Shown here: in pieces, positions 1 to 12,019 of the stretch
Numbering within the stretch: the first letter of the stretch is position 1
How the letters are laid out: every line of letters begins with the position of its first letter
From: Sternotherus odoratus
Lineage: Eukaryota > Chordata > Testudines > Kinosternidae
Reading direction: 5' to 3'
NCBI GenBank assembly: GCA_032164245.1
Contig: JAVMKO010000002.1
Location: 183,092,920-183,156,919 of the forward strand
DNA: 64,000 nt
Translations under genes and position numbers: made by a program
Notes under the pieces: generated by a model
Seen by the model: the letters and a program-made list of their open reading frames with translations, nothing else
Database searches by the model: none
What the model was told of the DNA's origin: nothing

Positions 1-130
1 GGCGCCACTCCAGGGGTCGCCCCTGCCGACCCTACGGGTACCGCTAGGGAAAAAGCTTTCCGGGACCGTGCATGCGCGGTGCGCACACACACATCTTGGA
101 ATGCACATGAGCAATCACTCGAAGAAGAAC
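1..130 (-). mobile_element. DIRS-type retroelement terminus (5' end, cut by window edge)
   Basis: Nearly identical to 25408-25535, including the shared gcgcacacac tract and the terminal block that reads GTTCTTCTTCGAGTGATTG on the minus strand. That block recurs at the ends of the DIRS derivative at 30973-31805 and is the inverted-terminal-repeat signature of this family. The copy ends at about 130, where Penelope-like sequence begins abruptly, so it appears to have inserted into a PLE whose other half lies outside the window. Confidence 0.65.
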
Positions 131-770
131 CTCACCTACCTCACTTAAAACCACAATACCCACCTCGGAAAGTGAGGAAACAGATTGACAGAGCGAGACG
201 GGTACCCAGAAGTCACCTACTACAGGACAGGCCCAACAAGGAAAACAAACAGCACACCACTGGCCATCATGTTCAGCCTCCCACCCCACCCCCACTAAAA
301 CCTCTCTAGGACATCTATCTATAACTTATCCTGGAAAACAATCCCCCATTCTCACAGACCTTGAGTGAGGCCAGTCCTCACTTATAGACAGCCCCCCAAC
401 CGGAAGTAAATACTCGCCAGCAACTATACACCACACCACAGAAACACTAACCTAGGAGCCAATCCCTTATAACGAATCCATTCTCTGTCCCCATATCTAC
501 TCTAGTGACACCATCAGAAGACCCAACCACATCAGCCACACCATCAGAGGCTCATTCACCTGCACATCTACTAATGTGATATGTGCCAGCAATGCCCCTC
601 TGCCATGTGCACTGGACAAACCAGACAGTCTCTACGTAAAACATATGACACAAATCAGACATCGGGAATGGTAACATACAAAAGCCAGTACGGATAACAC
701 TTCAATCTCCCTGGACATTCAACAGGTTTAAAAATAGCCATACTTCAACAACAAGAAAAAAACCTATATC
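131..770 (+). pseudogene. Penelope-like element RT C-terminus and GIY-YIG endonuclease relic
   Basis: In shifting plus-strand frames this encodes fragments typical of the Neptune-type PLE of reptiles: ARRVPRSHLLQDRP near 198-232, SQTL/RPVLAYRQPPN-like sequence near 350-400, and the endonuclease block MCQQCPSAMCTGQTRQSLR at about 580-636. The last matches the GIY-YIG region, with the expected Tyr replaced by Cys. Frameshifts and stops make it a dead copy. The 5' part is separated from it by the DIRS end at 130. PLEs use reverse transcriptase plus a GIY-YIG nuclease for target-primed insertion. Confidence 0.65.
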
Positions 771-2756
771 TCAGAAGTTAAAGTCTCCTATAATTACAAC
801 ATTCGCAGTAGACAAACAGGACACAGAAAATAATACTATTACAAACTCATCTGCATTTCTCTGCTAAGCATTCAAATTATGATGGCCAAATGTCTTGAAA
901 CAGACTAAATATGTTACTACTTTAACAATCTATTCTTCCTAGATTTGCTACTTTCCTGAAATTACAAAATCAATTTGCTGCTACCACAGAAGCTGTGGGT
1001 TTCCTTTTGGCACAATCAATTCCTTTACAATTAGAAGTTACTAGCGTTATACCTTCCATCCACACTGCCAAATATAAATATTATGGGATCATCAGACTTC
1101 AATTATTAAGAAGTTGATCCTATCTCAGAATATTTTAATATTGTTACATTTACAAAATAGTTAGAATCATGCTATCTACTACCTCACAAATAACTGCAAT
1201 ATTTATCATGATCCTTATTCGAATGTTCACCAATGTCATTATTTTACTTATTGAATCTCGCCTTTGAAGTCTAGGTGGACACCACAGCATAGTAACATAC
1301 TACTATTCTGTAACCTGTTGATTTATACTAATAAAAGGTGAGCTCTCTCTTGTTGAAACATATTATTAGACCTTATGAAACAAATTATGCACTGGTAGGT
1401 AGAGGGATAAGGATCAGGAGACCCTAATTTGGGTTATAATAAACAAAGAATTTCTGAAGCCAATTCTTCAAACTGGCTTTGATCATCACTCACCACTTCT
1501 ACCTTGGTACAAGAACGCACACAAAAAGTACATGGGGCTCTTACTGTTCTGTCAGTGTAAAAGGGACCTTAAAATGAGAGTAAAGGGAAGGCACATCCCT
1601 TCATAACAATAGTTTTTCGATGTGGGTTCTTATCTATATTCCACATGTGCATATTCCACATGTGCATAAGAAGACCAGAGAATGCTAGCAAGTAATGTCT
1701 GTTGGCCTGCATTTGCAGCCTTGCTATCCTTGTGCTCTTTGCTGATGATATAATGGGCAGTGCAGACTGATACCTCTCCAATTCCTCTGCTTACTGAAAA
1801 TCAAGAGGCTCTAAAGCAAATAGGAAAAAGGGAGAGTATCAGAATACAAAGAGGGACCACACATCTCAAAGAAATCCAGTTCTGAAGACTAAGTGTCTTC
1901 CCTCTTATTTTTCCTTTGAGCGCGGATCCCTTTCCATGTTCCCCTGTAGATGTCTGGAAAGCTGTACCCAGAGGAGGAGGGTGTGAGGATGCAAGTGGTA
2001 TGGCTCTTGTAGAACTGCTGTTCCAAAGGATGCAGAGGCAGATGAGATTTGGACCAAAGCATAATGTTTCATGAATATGTGGATGGAACTCCACATTACT
2101 GTGCCTTGCAAATATCAAGCAGAGGTACTTCTTGAAGTAATGCCTGTGCTTTTTTTACAGTGAGCCCGTACCCGCTCTGAGGAAGAAAGATGTGCCAGAT
2201 AATAAAGTAGGATACAGCCACAGACCCACTTGGAAATCCCCTGGGAAGAAACACTTTGTACTCAGGCTCATTTTTCTAGGGCAACAAACAGCTTAGGTGA
2301 CTTTCCAACTTGTTTACCAACAAAGAACAGAAGTGCCAACACTCATCTAATGTCAAAGGAGTGAAGTCTCCTCTCTCTGAGGAATGCAGCTTTGGGAAGA
2401 TGACAGGTAAATGGATAGTCTAGTTTACATGACATTTCAAAACTGCTTTAGCAGTGAACTTCAAAACCAGTCATAGTGAGACCTTGTCTTTATGAAATAT
2501 TATGCAAGAAGAATCTGCCATTAGGGCTCCCACTTCTCTGATTCATGTGGAGATAACATCGACATTGGTTTGCACCTTGAGTGTCAAATCAAAAGCATCT
2601 TTTGGTTTGGGGGTGAGGCTGGGTAGCTGCAGCAGAGATGGATGGGGCACCGTATCTTGATTTTTGTACCTTCTGCTGATTGTGAGGTAGCTTGTAAGAG
2701 TGCTGGTAGTAGAAGGGCTTATTGTCGGAGTGTCTATTCAGTTAGATACTGATAGG
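771..2756. other. GLCCI1 intron 3 sequence, no assigned feature
   Basis: AT-rich intron. Only short unsupported open frames are present. A small duplicated motif (ttccacatgtgcata twice, 1639-1668) is visible. I see no RNA gene, exon or clear repeat boundary. Confidence 0.5.
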
Positions 2757-3200
2757 CTGCAAGATGTGTTTAGGAGCTTGTGTTGTGAACCCTGTACATT
2801 CTCTAAGAGGATCTGGAGCTCTTCTGCCATTCTTCAGAACAGCTCCTGGACCTGTCTGCAGTTGTAGCAACCAACTCATTGGGCAAGAAAATGAAAAACT
2901 TGTTGGTACTGGTAGAACCGGTTCATCTTTCTCCTCTTCCATAGGCTCTGGAGGCTCCAGTTGGCTCATGGAAAAGAAGAGTTGTAATACTTTCTGTTGG
3001 ATCACATGGAATCTGGATGCCCTGCATACAGGTCCAGGGCAGCCAGTAAGGCCAATGTGAGGGTCAAAAATCGGTTGTGGTGGTCCCCAAGGAACAGGCT
3101 GAAGAGGCTCAGAGTTCCAGACACCAGAGATTCCAACTCAGGTCATGCAGTAGTAAGAAGGAATTGGAAGACATCGGTCTGTACCAGTCCCGATATCCTG
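2757..3200 (-). pseudogene. Probable DIRS-type ORF1 (gag-like) relic
   Basis: Minus-strand frames give an acidic PPEPMEEEKDEPVLPVPTSF segment (about 2900-2960), followed in a shifted frame by an SSSPNELVA-like segment. The latter resembles the SSPDEAVAG-type motif of reptile DIRS ORF1 proteins (compare 23795-23830). Upstream is a Trp/Tyr/Arg/Pro-rich part, as in the same ORF. Several frame breaks. The assignment rests on motif resemblance only. Confidence 0.35.
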
Positions 3201-3305
3201 GGCCACTACAAGAGGAAAGCAAAGGTGCAGGATGGACCAACAGACACTATGAGCTACAACTCTCCAGTCTCAGATATATGTATACCCACAGTGGAATATA
3301 TATAG

Positions 3306-3833
3306 CAGGGGTGGGGAACCTCCGGCCCGTGGGCCTTACACGGCCCGCCAAATCATTTTGTCTGGCCCGCAGCCGCCGGCCAGGGACGGCTCTGCGAAGG
3401 GGCCGGGAAGCACCGTGTGGGCCGCCACTGCCAGCCGGGGGCGGCTCCGCGCAGGGCCGGGAAGCGCCGCGGGGGCCGCCGCCGCCAGCAACTCCGCGAT
3501 GGGGCCGGGAAGCGCCGCACGGCCACCATCAGCCGGGCGGCGAAACGAGGAGCCGCGGGGAGCTGACGGTCAAGGGGGGGGGGAGGAGGGAGACCGGGCT
3601 GGGTGGGTCAGGCGAGGCGTGGGTGCAGGAGGGAAGGAGGTTTGGTGGGGTGGGGGGGGAGGCTGGGCTTGGGCTGGGCGGGTCAGGCAGGTGGCAGGAC
3701 CCTGGCTGGTAAGGGGTCAGTGGGGGAAACCCCAAAGCAGTGCAGGGCTAAGCGGCTAAGGTGGGGAGCGGCCCGCGAATGACATTATAAATGTCAAAAT
3801 GGCCCTTGGCAGAAAAAAGGTTCCCCACTCCTG
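3306..3833. mobile_element. Non-autonomous hAT element with GC-rich core
   Basis: Terminal inverted repeats CAGGGGTGGGGAACCT and AGGTTCCCCACTCCTG, flanked by 8-bp duplications atatatag (3298-3305) and atatacag (3834-3841), 7 of 8 matching. This is the size and end sequence typical of hAT transposons. The core (3370-3760) is very GC-rich and partly tandem-repeated (gggccgggaagc units) and has no transposase. The open frames inside it are composition artefacts. Confidence 0.85.
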
Positions 3834-4124
3834 ATATACAGGGACCAGCACTCAAAGTGCCTAACTGAACAGTGAGAATGAGCTTTCAAATAAATAAAAA
3901 TTAAGTCCCTGAATAAAGCCTTGTTAAATCCTACATTTTCTATATGGCATAACCCTCCATAAATTGAAAATAAAATAATGTGCTGGAAACTTTGGATGCT
4001 GATTTTTAATTTAGGCAGCTATTTCCTGATGTATCTTTTGCACTACTTCAATAGAAGATGCTAATGAATAATTTTCAGAGATAACAGCTACAGTTTAAAA
4101 ATTAAATGTCAGAGACTCAAATGA

Positions 4125-4439
4125 CAGGTTCAAGAATAGCAGCCGTGTTAGTCTGTATCCGTAAAGAAAGCGAGGAATATCTGTAGTACCTTAGAGACTA
4201 GCCAATTTATTTCAGCATAAGGTATTTTTTTCTCCTGCTGATAATGGCCCATCCAGATTTAACAACCTCTTAGAATTGGTATGCTAATGTACAACTTTTT
4301 TTTTCTTACTGTGTGTATAACTGCATCTTACTTCTGTTCCATTCTATGCATCCGATGAAGTGGGCTATAGCCCACGAAAGCTTATGCTGAAATAAACTGG
4401 TTAGTCTCTAAGGTGCTACAAGTATTCCTCGCTTTCTTT
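4125..4439. mobile_element. Penelope-like element, fold-back insertion A
   Basis: 315-bp insertion with a perfect 14-bp target duplication agagactcaaatga (4111-4124 and 4440-4453). The left end carries, on the minus strand, the 3' tail CAGACTAACACGGCTGCTAT. The right part runs on the plus strand through the hammerhead-like core and GGTTAGTCTCTAAGGTGCTA. The outer about 55 bp at each end are inverted copies of each other, so the insert is a hairpin-like inverted duplication of the PLE 3' region. This fits the frequent inversion and truncation of Penelope insertions. Confidence 0.75.
4352..4396 (+). ncRNA. Hammerhead-ribozyme-like core in PLE copy A
   Basis: CCGATGA (4352-4358), then a stem-loop with 7-bp arms gtgggct/agcccac (4360-4366 and 4369-4375), then GAAA (4376-4379) and a GC-TTAT-GC hairpin. 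This is the CUGANGA - stem II - GAAA - stem III order of type I hammerhead motifs known from Penelope-like retroelements. The core has C where U4 is expected and G at the nucleotide before the cleavage site (family copies usually have C). It is therefore probably inactive. Confidence 0.5.
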
Positions 4440-5584
4440 AGAGACTCAAATGAGTTTCAGTTTGTTTCATTCTCATGGATAAAAATGAAAAATTAAATAA
4501 AAAATGGAGGGGGGAAATCATATGTAAAAACCTCATATCTTGCATTACCATAGCAACAGGATATATTAGATAGTTATGATTACCGTGACTGCTTGTGGTT
4601 CAAGTTGGTATGTACATGGCTTGCCAGAGAAGTTTCCAATGAGAGATAATAGGGAGAGAAGATAATTGAGGGGGGAGAAAAACTTAATAAAGGGAAGATA
4701 TCATTTTTTGCTACAGAGAAGTTTACAGGTTTGCATTATGTTTTCAAAATTGTGCCAATGCAAAAGTCCTTGGCCCACCACTATTTGGAGAGTTTAAATA
4801 TAATCAAATTTCACTGATTGCTTTTATATAAGCTGAAAGTACTATCACTATTAACATCTGGGAAATTTTTATTTGGCCACTTCAGAAATTTTGTCCTCTT
4901 CAAACAAAGTGTGTATTTGCTCATTTTCACAGAAAAAGAATTAAACCCCAAATTTACCTGATTGATTACCTACCAAAGGCTTCATCCCAATGTCACAACA
5001 TTTTTGTCGGGTTCTTAAGATGAATTAAGGAAATTAAATTAGGAAAAGATTCCTCAATTCGGCACAGTGTTAATAAATGAAGAAACAATCACAGACATAA
5101 ATATACCAGAAACCCCCTTGATCTAGTCACAATTTTTTTTAAACCAAACATCCCCAAATAAACAAAACAAAGAATAACCCACTGAAAACAATCACTAACT
5201 CCTAATTAAACAGAAATCATTTTTATAATGACAAGGTATAGAGAATTGGCTGAAAAGAAAAGAATTCTTTTTGAATCCAAAAAGATCAATCTTTAAGGAG
5301 AAAAGAAAAAGTGCCCTCAAGCATTCAAAATGCAAGTTAAGAGTTGGGGGTATCTTGCAATAAATGACTGCCTCACTATACCCAAAACAGAACAGAAAGC
5401 TTCACCTATGGCACTGCACTGAGCAGATGGTGATATTTCTCAAGCGTTGCTATATGGAAAAAAGCAGAAATTTAGCTCAGATGTCATGGTAAGCATGACT
5501 CTAGAGCACCCTAATGTCAGACGGCAAGGGGCTCCCTGGTACCTAGTAGCGAGTTTCAGCTGCCCTGACCAGAGCAGTGTACCT

Positions 5585-6600
5585 CAACGTGTCATAATCT
5601 ATGTCTAAAAGGTATCATGTAAGGTATTTTTGAGCTGGTGGCACACTGGTGATTAAAGGAATTGTGAAGTGTATGTATTAATGTTATACGTAAAATTATG
5701 GGCTATTCGGTGATATTGTGTTTTGGAGTCTAAAAACAGACCAAGGAGGCAAACCAGTTTTTTTCCCCCCCTATACAGAAGAATGTGATTCTGCCGGCTT
5801 GAGCACATCTCCGATGTAAATAAAGTTAGGTGTGGCCAAAAGACAATGGATATCGGAGACTGGAGGAAGATCATTTGCACTCGAAAAAACAAACCAACCA
5901 CAAATAGGAGAGAAGCCAGAATGCTGTCTATACCAAGGCGGAAAGGAACGTTATCTGGGGATACACTTCAGAAGAACACACTCAAAAGGTTTGGACTATA
6001 CAAAGAAGGGGAGTGAACCCCTAAACCATCCTTCACCTGAAGGGTCAAAGAAACCACATGTTGGGTCCTGGCTAAAGAACAAGCCAGCCATGCTGGAAGA
6101 ATGGTGGAGGTCAGACGAAGATCTCTGAATAAAAGATCCAGTTTGTTGAGTTTTAGAAATTAGAAGCATATTTTTACTTTTGCTTGTTTGCAATCATTTC
6201 TATCCTTATTCCTTATATAGGAATCACTTAAACTTATGTCCTTTTTTAATAGGATTATTATACTTTTACCATACATCATCTCAGTACTTTGACTGAAGTG
6301 GAGGGTTTGTCAACCCCAGTTAAATAAATAACTGCTGTGTACTATCCCTTAGAAGGAACATCAAATTCAATAAGGTTTCGTGGGTGCTACAATAAGAGGG
6401 ACTGAGCACTGCAGAAAGGGGTTTACCTGATAGGCAAGATTTGGACTGGTAGAATGCTGAAGATTTTGCCAGCATGACAGACAAGCTAGTGTCTCAGGGA
6501 GCTTACACACAGTTTTGCAACTGCAAATTTCTCCGTTGCTGAGAGAGTAACAGTGGTTCACAGTTCTGGGAACCCAGGCAGATAGATGACCACAAAAGGC
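5585..6600 (+). repeat. LTR-retroelement-like repeat, degraded
   Basis: Sequence such as tgaagtgtatgtattaatgttatacgtaaa, then the tract from aaattagaagcatattttt through attatacttttaccata, resembles a repeat I recall as common in turtles and LTR-like in composition. No clean termini or target duplication were identified. Open frames at 5832-6128 and on the opposite strand are not recognisable proteins. Confidence 0.3.
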
Positions 6601-7645
6601 AACTTAAGAGCAGAGTGATTTTCAACCATCTGCTTTAGTTATCAATTGTCATTTTTAGGAGACAATTTATTTGGAACCTTGAGCCTATATATTCTATTAT
6701 TTTAAAAGCTGTCAGCGTACCTATAAAATATTCCCTAAGCTTAATGCAGTATTCAATCATGATTATTTTTTCCTGGTTAGTTCTTTTCACCAACTACAGT
6801 TTTATTTTATTTTATTTTAACTATACTACTGGAATTTAAAAATAGGACAGCACATACTGCATACTCTACAAAAATAATTATAAAATATGCCTACAAATAT
6901 TTGCTTAGTTCACAATGGCTGCCAACTAAAAGTGGTATGAATTAGTGGAATCATTATTGGAACAAGAAGCAATGAAAAAAAACAAACTGTCAACTGTCAG
7001 CATGGAAAATGTCAACTGTTTGTTGACTGCCAAGGAGGGCAAGCACATTGGGAACACAGTTCAAAAACTCAAACACAAGTAGCTTTATATAACAGAAATA
7101 TAGTTGCCTAGCAGGGATTCACACTTATCTCCATTGCTGCAGTCCTTGTTTTCAGGTACTGTACTTATAACTTTGTCAAACCAACCATTTCAGGTGACAC
7201 TTTCCCTGCCAAAAATGGCTTATTTGATTTCAACCAAAGTTGCAGCAAAAATGATACTGAAATAATGAAATTAGGGGAAAATTAATTTTGCCCATGTTAA
7301 AAAAAAATCCTTATAACTTTTGCACTGATAAGCTCTTGCATCCCTCTATGCTTTGGAGTAGGAGCTTGAAATTTAGCAAGGGGTGCAGGAAACTGTCAGA
7401 GATGTGTTTCTTGCCCAAACATGCCTTTTTTTCCAAACTACCCAAATTCAGTCAAGTTACAAACTTTTGGGGGGAAAAAAAACCCCTCTCAGTTTATACA
7501 TGCTCAGTAGAGACTTGTCAGAATTTGGCAGTTAAGATAGAGAACTGAAGATTCTGTCTGTGCTGGGTATGCTCCATCTTAGTGCTGTAAGGGCTGAGAT
7601 GGATTCTCCCTATAACTGCGGCTCCCAGCAGCTGCAAGCCACAAA
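6601..7645. other. Intron sequence with short simple repeats
   Basis: AT-rich intron 3. A (ttttA)n pentanucleotide tract is at about 6800-6820, and cagcatgg/aactgtcaact motifs repeat around 6985-7025. No gene or transposon termini were recognised. Confidence 0.5.
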
Positions 7646-7928
7646 GGGTATATCTACTGCAAATTCTGTATTAAAAACCCGCGGTTGGCCCATGCTAACT
7701 GACTGGGGCTCAGGCTGTGAAGCGGTCTCATTTCAGTGTATATTTCTGGGCTAGGTCTGGAGCCCAGGCTCTAGGACCCTGCGAGGTAGGAATGTCCCAG
7801 AACTCAGGCTGCACCCTAAGCCCGGAAGTCAACACAGCAGTTAAACAGCCCTGCAGACCAAGCCCTGTGAGCCCCAGTCAGCTGGCATGGGCCAGCCACA
7901 GGTGTCTAACTGCAGAATAGACATTTCC
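7646..7928. mobile_element. Palindromic MITE
   Basis: The two halves are inverted, imperfect copies. The left half (gggtatatctactgcaa..., AAAACCCGCGGTTGGCCCATG) is complementary to the right half (CATGGGCCAGCCACAGGTGT...). The middle has ggagcccaggctctagg-type palindromes. A turtle-typical palindromic MITE family has this structure. The superfamily is uncertain and no transposase is present. Confidence 0.55.
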
Positions 7929-9254
7929 TGTGACACTAAACACAGAAACTGAGAGCAGGGAGATTGTCTCTTCTGTGCCCCCGCTGCTGGCCCCGAAGAA
8001 GGAGGTGAGTGGCTCATATTCAGAGGCAGGAAAGTGCCAAATCTTGTTGGGAAGCAGAGAATGAGACTGGCTGAAGAAAGGCCCTGGAATTTCAAGCCGA
8101 GGAGAGGAAAAAAGGCGGGAGCAAACTAGGAGTCAGACTGGATGAGGAACTGGTACTGATCCTTTGGCTCATGAGCTAGAGCCAATATCAGCAGATCCTC
8201 TCTTTCACACCTTACTCTTGTGGGTGAGAGATTTTAGGCAGATCCAAGTCTTTAGGACTTGTACACAAGAACTCACATGACCGGGACAGAGTCAGGGAGG
8301 GATCCTTTCTTTTAGGAGAAAACCTAGAAGGGAATCTGCTCTGGTTCCTAAATGCAGGGCAACCACTACTGTCATGCAGGACAACCATTCCTTGGACTTA
8401 ATACTTTGGCCTCTGCTCCAGAGTTTGTGCTTGGAGGAGCACTGTTTGCAAACTGCAGCTTCTGTCCTGGGGGGGGGGTCCCCTGGCCTGGATCTGACTG
8501 GGGTCTCATGGACTTCTGCAAGTGGTACTCCCTCAATTGAAGTGATCATCTCTCTCAGATTAAGAGAGGAAAGCAGCAGCAAATGCCACACTTGGAAGAG
8601 ATGTGAGCCTCCCATGGGCAGTTAAAGCATTGCTGATGGTCACTGCTGACTGAGAAAGAGCGGAGGCAGGAGACCCTAGATTCTGCACACAGTCCTTCTC
8701 CCAAAGTAGGAAAAATGGGAAGGGTCTTGGGGTGAGGAAAACTACTCTACACCAACTCCTAAAGTACTAAAAACAGTAAACTCTAATACTATGCACACAA
8801 GTACTTATAGAGGACAAAGAAGCTTTTGACATTGACTAACTCTGTATGTAAGAAGGAACTGGAGAGCCGATCAGTCAACATCTCTCCTTATACTCTTGAT
8901 ACTAAGCATGAGAATGCCAGGGCACAGGTGTGGGCCAATGAATGCTACTTGCAAATTCTCTGGTCTGAGGTGCATGGACTGCATGTGTATCCATGTGGGA
9001 ACACACACAAAAATCAGCACCTGAAGAAGAACTCTCAGTTACAGTTAGCTCAAGTGGCAAAGATCTGTGCTATGCATCTAAAGGCTCTAACCCTAATGAT
9101 GACCAATCCCTGAAGATGAATCAGGGTTGTGTAGTGAAAAGAGACTGTTTTCTGTAGGACTCATGCCTCATTTGTTGCAGAAATCAGAATGTGGGAAGCT
9201 AATTAGGTAAAGAACATCTGGAAGAGAAAAGTGGACTCATGCCTAAGGCAGTTG

Positions 9255-9665
9255 AAGGCTGTCCTGGAGAACTGGATTCCATCCTTTGGTCTGCCAGAGA
9301 TTTCTCTTGTGATGCTAGCCAAGTCACTTAAAACAAATTTTTCCACAGGGACTCAATTTTGTCATCTTTGTTTTCTGGTGTGAAAATTCATACCACGGGG
9401 CTGATCTGCAGAAGTGCTGAACATTCACAGATGCAACTGAAGTCAATGGGAGATGTGGTTTAAACATCTAATGTGCTAGTTGAAATATTAGGTCCTAGCC
9501 ATTTCAAGCTGGACTCCCAGTGTTAGTATACACTTTCAACCTTCATTTGGTTATACCTCAGTCCCCATCTGTAAAATGGGGATATCATCTCACACACTCT
9601 CCATGCAAGGATGTTGTGAAAATAAATTAAAGTTTGTGAAGCACCCAGATACTATAGTGATGAAC
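9255..9665 (+). repeat. MIR-like SINE relics (two partial copies)
   Basis: 9270-9375 resembles the MIR core (tctgccagagatttctc...gccaagtcactt...actcaattttgtcatc). 9545-9665 shows the hallmark cctcagtccccatctgtaaa with atggggata, then attaaagtttgtgaagcacc. These are old amniote CORE-SINEs with L2-related tails. Confidence 0.6.
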
Positions 9666-10184
9666 ACTACAGAAAAGCCGCCAAGAAATGAATGATTCTG
9701 TATTCAGGGCAAAAGTTGAATAGTGTGCAATAAAAAACACCTACAACCACACATTAAACAATAAGGATAACAAAAAATATTCAACAGCTGCTAATTCAGT
9801 GAGAACTATCCACCTTGTGCACTGAATGAGGCAGGGGTCCTGTGGGGAAATAAATTGTAATTGTGTAAACAAACATTGCTCAGAAAACCTTAATTCTTGT
9901 ATTTTCTAACCTTTGAGTACTAAACTTTGCAATCTTAACATTTGTTTACAGTAGGGTTTTCTTAGTGAAATATAACCAAAATTTAAGCATAATGAGACAA
10001 CTCACAAAGCATTACTTCAATTAATTGATATATCCACACCCATGGATATTTTAATGCTGCATCTATTTCCTGATTTTAATCACTTAGCCTCCTCCTTACC
10101 AAGCCTCAAAAATCATGACCTGCCATGACTTAATTTGCTCCACTTCTTGAACTCTTAAAAAGTAATACACCTCATTCATTGTAT

Positions 10185-11130
10185 AAATCACATGACTGGA
10201 AGAAACCTCAAGAGGTCATCTAGTTCAGTCCTCTGAACTCGTGGCAGGACAAAGTATTATCTAGACCATCCCTGACAGGTGTTTGTCTAACCTGCTCTTA
10301 AAAATCTCCAATGATGGAGATTCCACAAGTTCCCTAGGTGCTTAACCACTGACACTTTTTCCTAATGTCCAACCTAAACTTCCCTTGCTGCAATTTAAGC
10401 CCACTATTTCTTGTCCTGTCCTCAGAGATTAAGAACAATTTTTCTCCCTTCTCCTTGTAACAACCTTTTATGTACTTTAAAACTGTTATGTCCTCTCTCA
10501 ATCTTCTCTTTTCCAGACTAAACAAACCAATTTTTTCAATCGTCCTTCAGTTATGTTTTCTAGACCTTTAATTATTTGTGTTGCTCTTCTCTAGACTTTC
10601 TTCAATTTGTCCACATCTTTACTGAAATGTGGCACCCAGAACTGGGCACAATACTCCAGTTGAAGCCTAATCAGAACAGATTAGAACAGAAGAATTACTT
10701 CTCACGTTTTGCTTAAAACATTCCTGCTAAATCATCGCAGAATGATGTTTGGATTTTTTGCAATGTTACACAGCTGACTCATATTTAGCTTATGGTCCAT
10801 TATGACCCCCAGATCCCTTCCTAGGCAGTCATTTCCCATTTTGTATGTCTGCAACTGATAGTTTTTTCCTAATGGGAGTACTTTGCATTTGTCCTTATCA
10901 AATTTCATCTTAACTATTTCAGACCATTTCTCCAGTTTGTCCAGATCATTTTGAATTTTAATCCTATCCCCCAAAGCACTTGAAACACCTCCCAGCTTGG
11001 TATTGTCCACAAACTTCATAAGTATACTCTTAATGCCATTATCTAACTCACTGATGAAGATATGGAACAGACAAGAACCAAAACTGATTTCTGCAGGACC
11101 CCACTCATTATGCCCTTCCAGCATGACTGT
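10185..11130 (-). mobile_element. CR1 LINE, 3' part with degenerate RT
   Basis: Continuous minus-strand CR1 sequence. The 3' UTR end matches the avian/reptile tail (catgactggaagaaacctca, aggtcatctagttcagtcc). 10732-11124 encodes a CR1 RT C-terminal part with GPAEISFGSCLFHIFISELD and KFVDNTKLGG. The usual ADD catalytic motif reads VDN, so the RT is dead. 5'-truncated, as usual for CR1. It lies immediately downstream of GLCCI1 exon 3. Confidence 0.88.
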
Positions 11131-11434
11131 GAATCACTGATAACTACTCTCAGGCAACTTTCACTGAATAGAGAAAATTACTAAGTGGCAAATCTGTCTC
11201 GACACCATCCATTCCCGCTCCTCGTAGAGGGCCAAACAATTGAGCTGGAGAGAGATAGTTCAGCTGGCACAAAATAAAGCAGCCCTAAAACCACTCGGTC
11301 TTGAACTAGGGGCTGAATCTGCATGAGTGATGGGGAGAGAGTGTGCATGCAGAGACTTTACAGGCTCCAGACTAGTACCATGAAACTTTTTTTAAAAATA
11401 CATTATAATTTCAGCCTGTCAAGTACCCACTTCA

Positions 11435-11536
<102 letters not shown>

Positions 11537-12019
11537 CTAAAGAAAACAAACAGCAAATGTGAGGTTTTTGGTTCAACTGCTAGCTGCTATTTTATATAAA
11601 TATATTGAATTTACCATGTAAGAGACAAACTTTCTGAACAATTTACTGGTCTCATCTTCCAGCAATGTATGAAAACATTCAGTACACTGTCTGCACAAGC
11701 ATGTGAATACATACTTCAAAAACCGACATACATGTAGTGAGAACATTCTCAATGCATATGAAGTTAGTTAGTGAAAATACAGACAATTCTACATATTGTC
11801 TCCCTTCAACAGTAATGGCACCTTCCATCAAGTCCTTCCATTTCATCACCTTTATTTCATTGGCAGAACTCCTTTCAAAGTCAGCTCAGCACATTGAATG
11901 GCAGTTACAGAATTTAGAAAAAATCTTAAGACTTTTTTTAGTATTATTTTTTTATTAAATGCTTTGATGCAGTGTGATCACAAAAGTATTTATTAATCTT
12001 CATTTAAAGTTGTAAATAT

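Noticed and set aside
3358..3759. Gly/Arg-rich open frames in the hAT core
   Set aside because: They lie wholly inside a non-autonomous hAT with clear TIRs and TSD and arise from GC-rich repeats.
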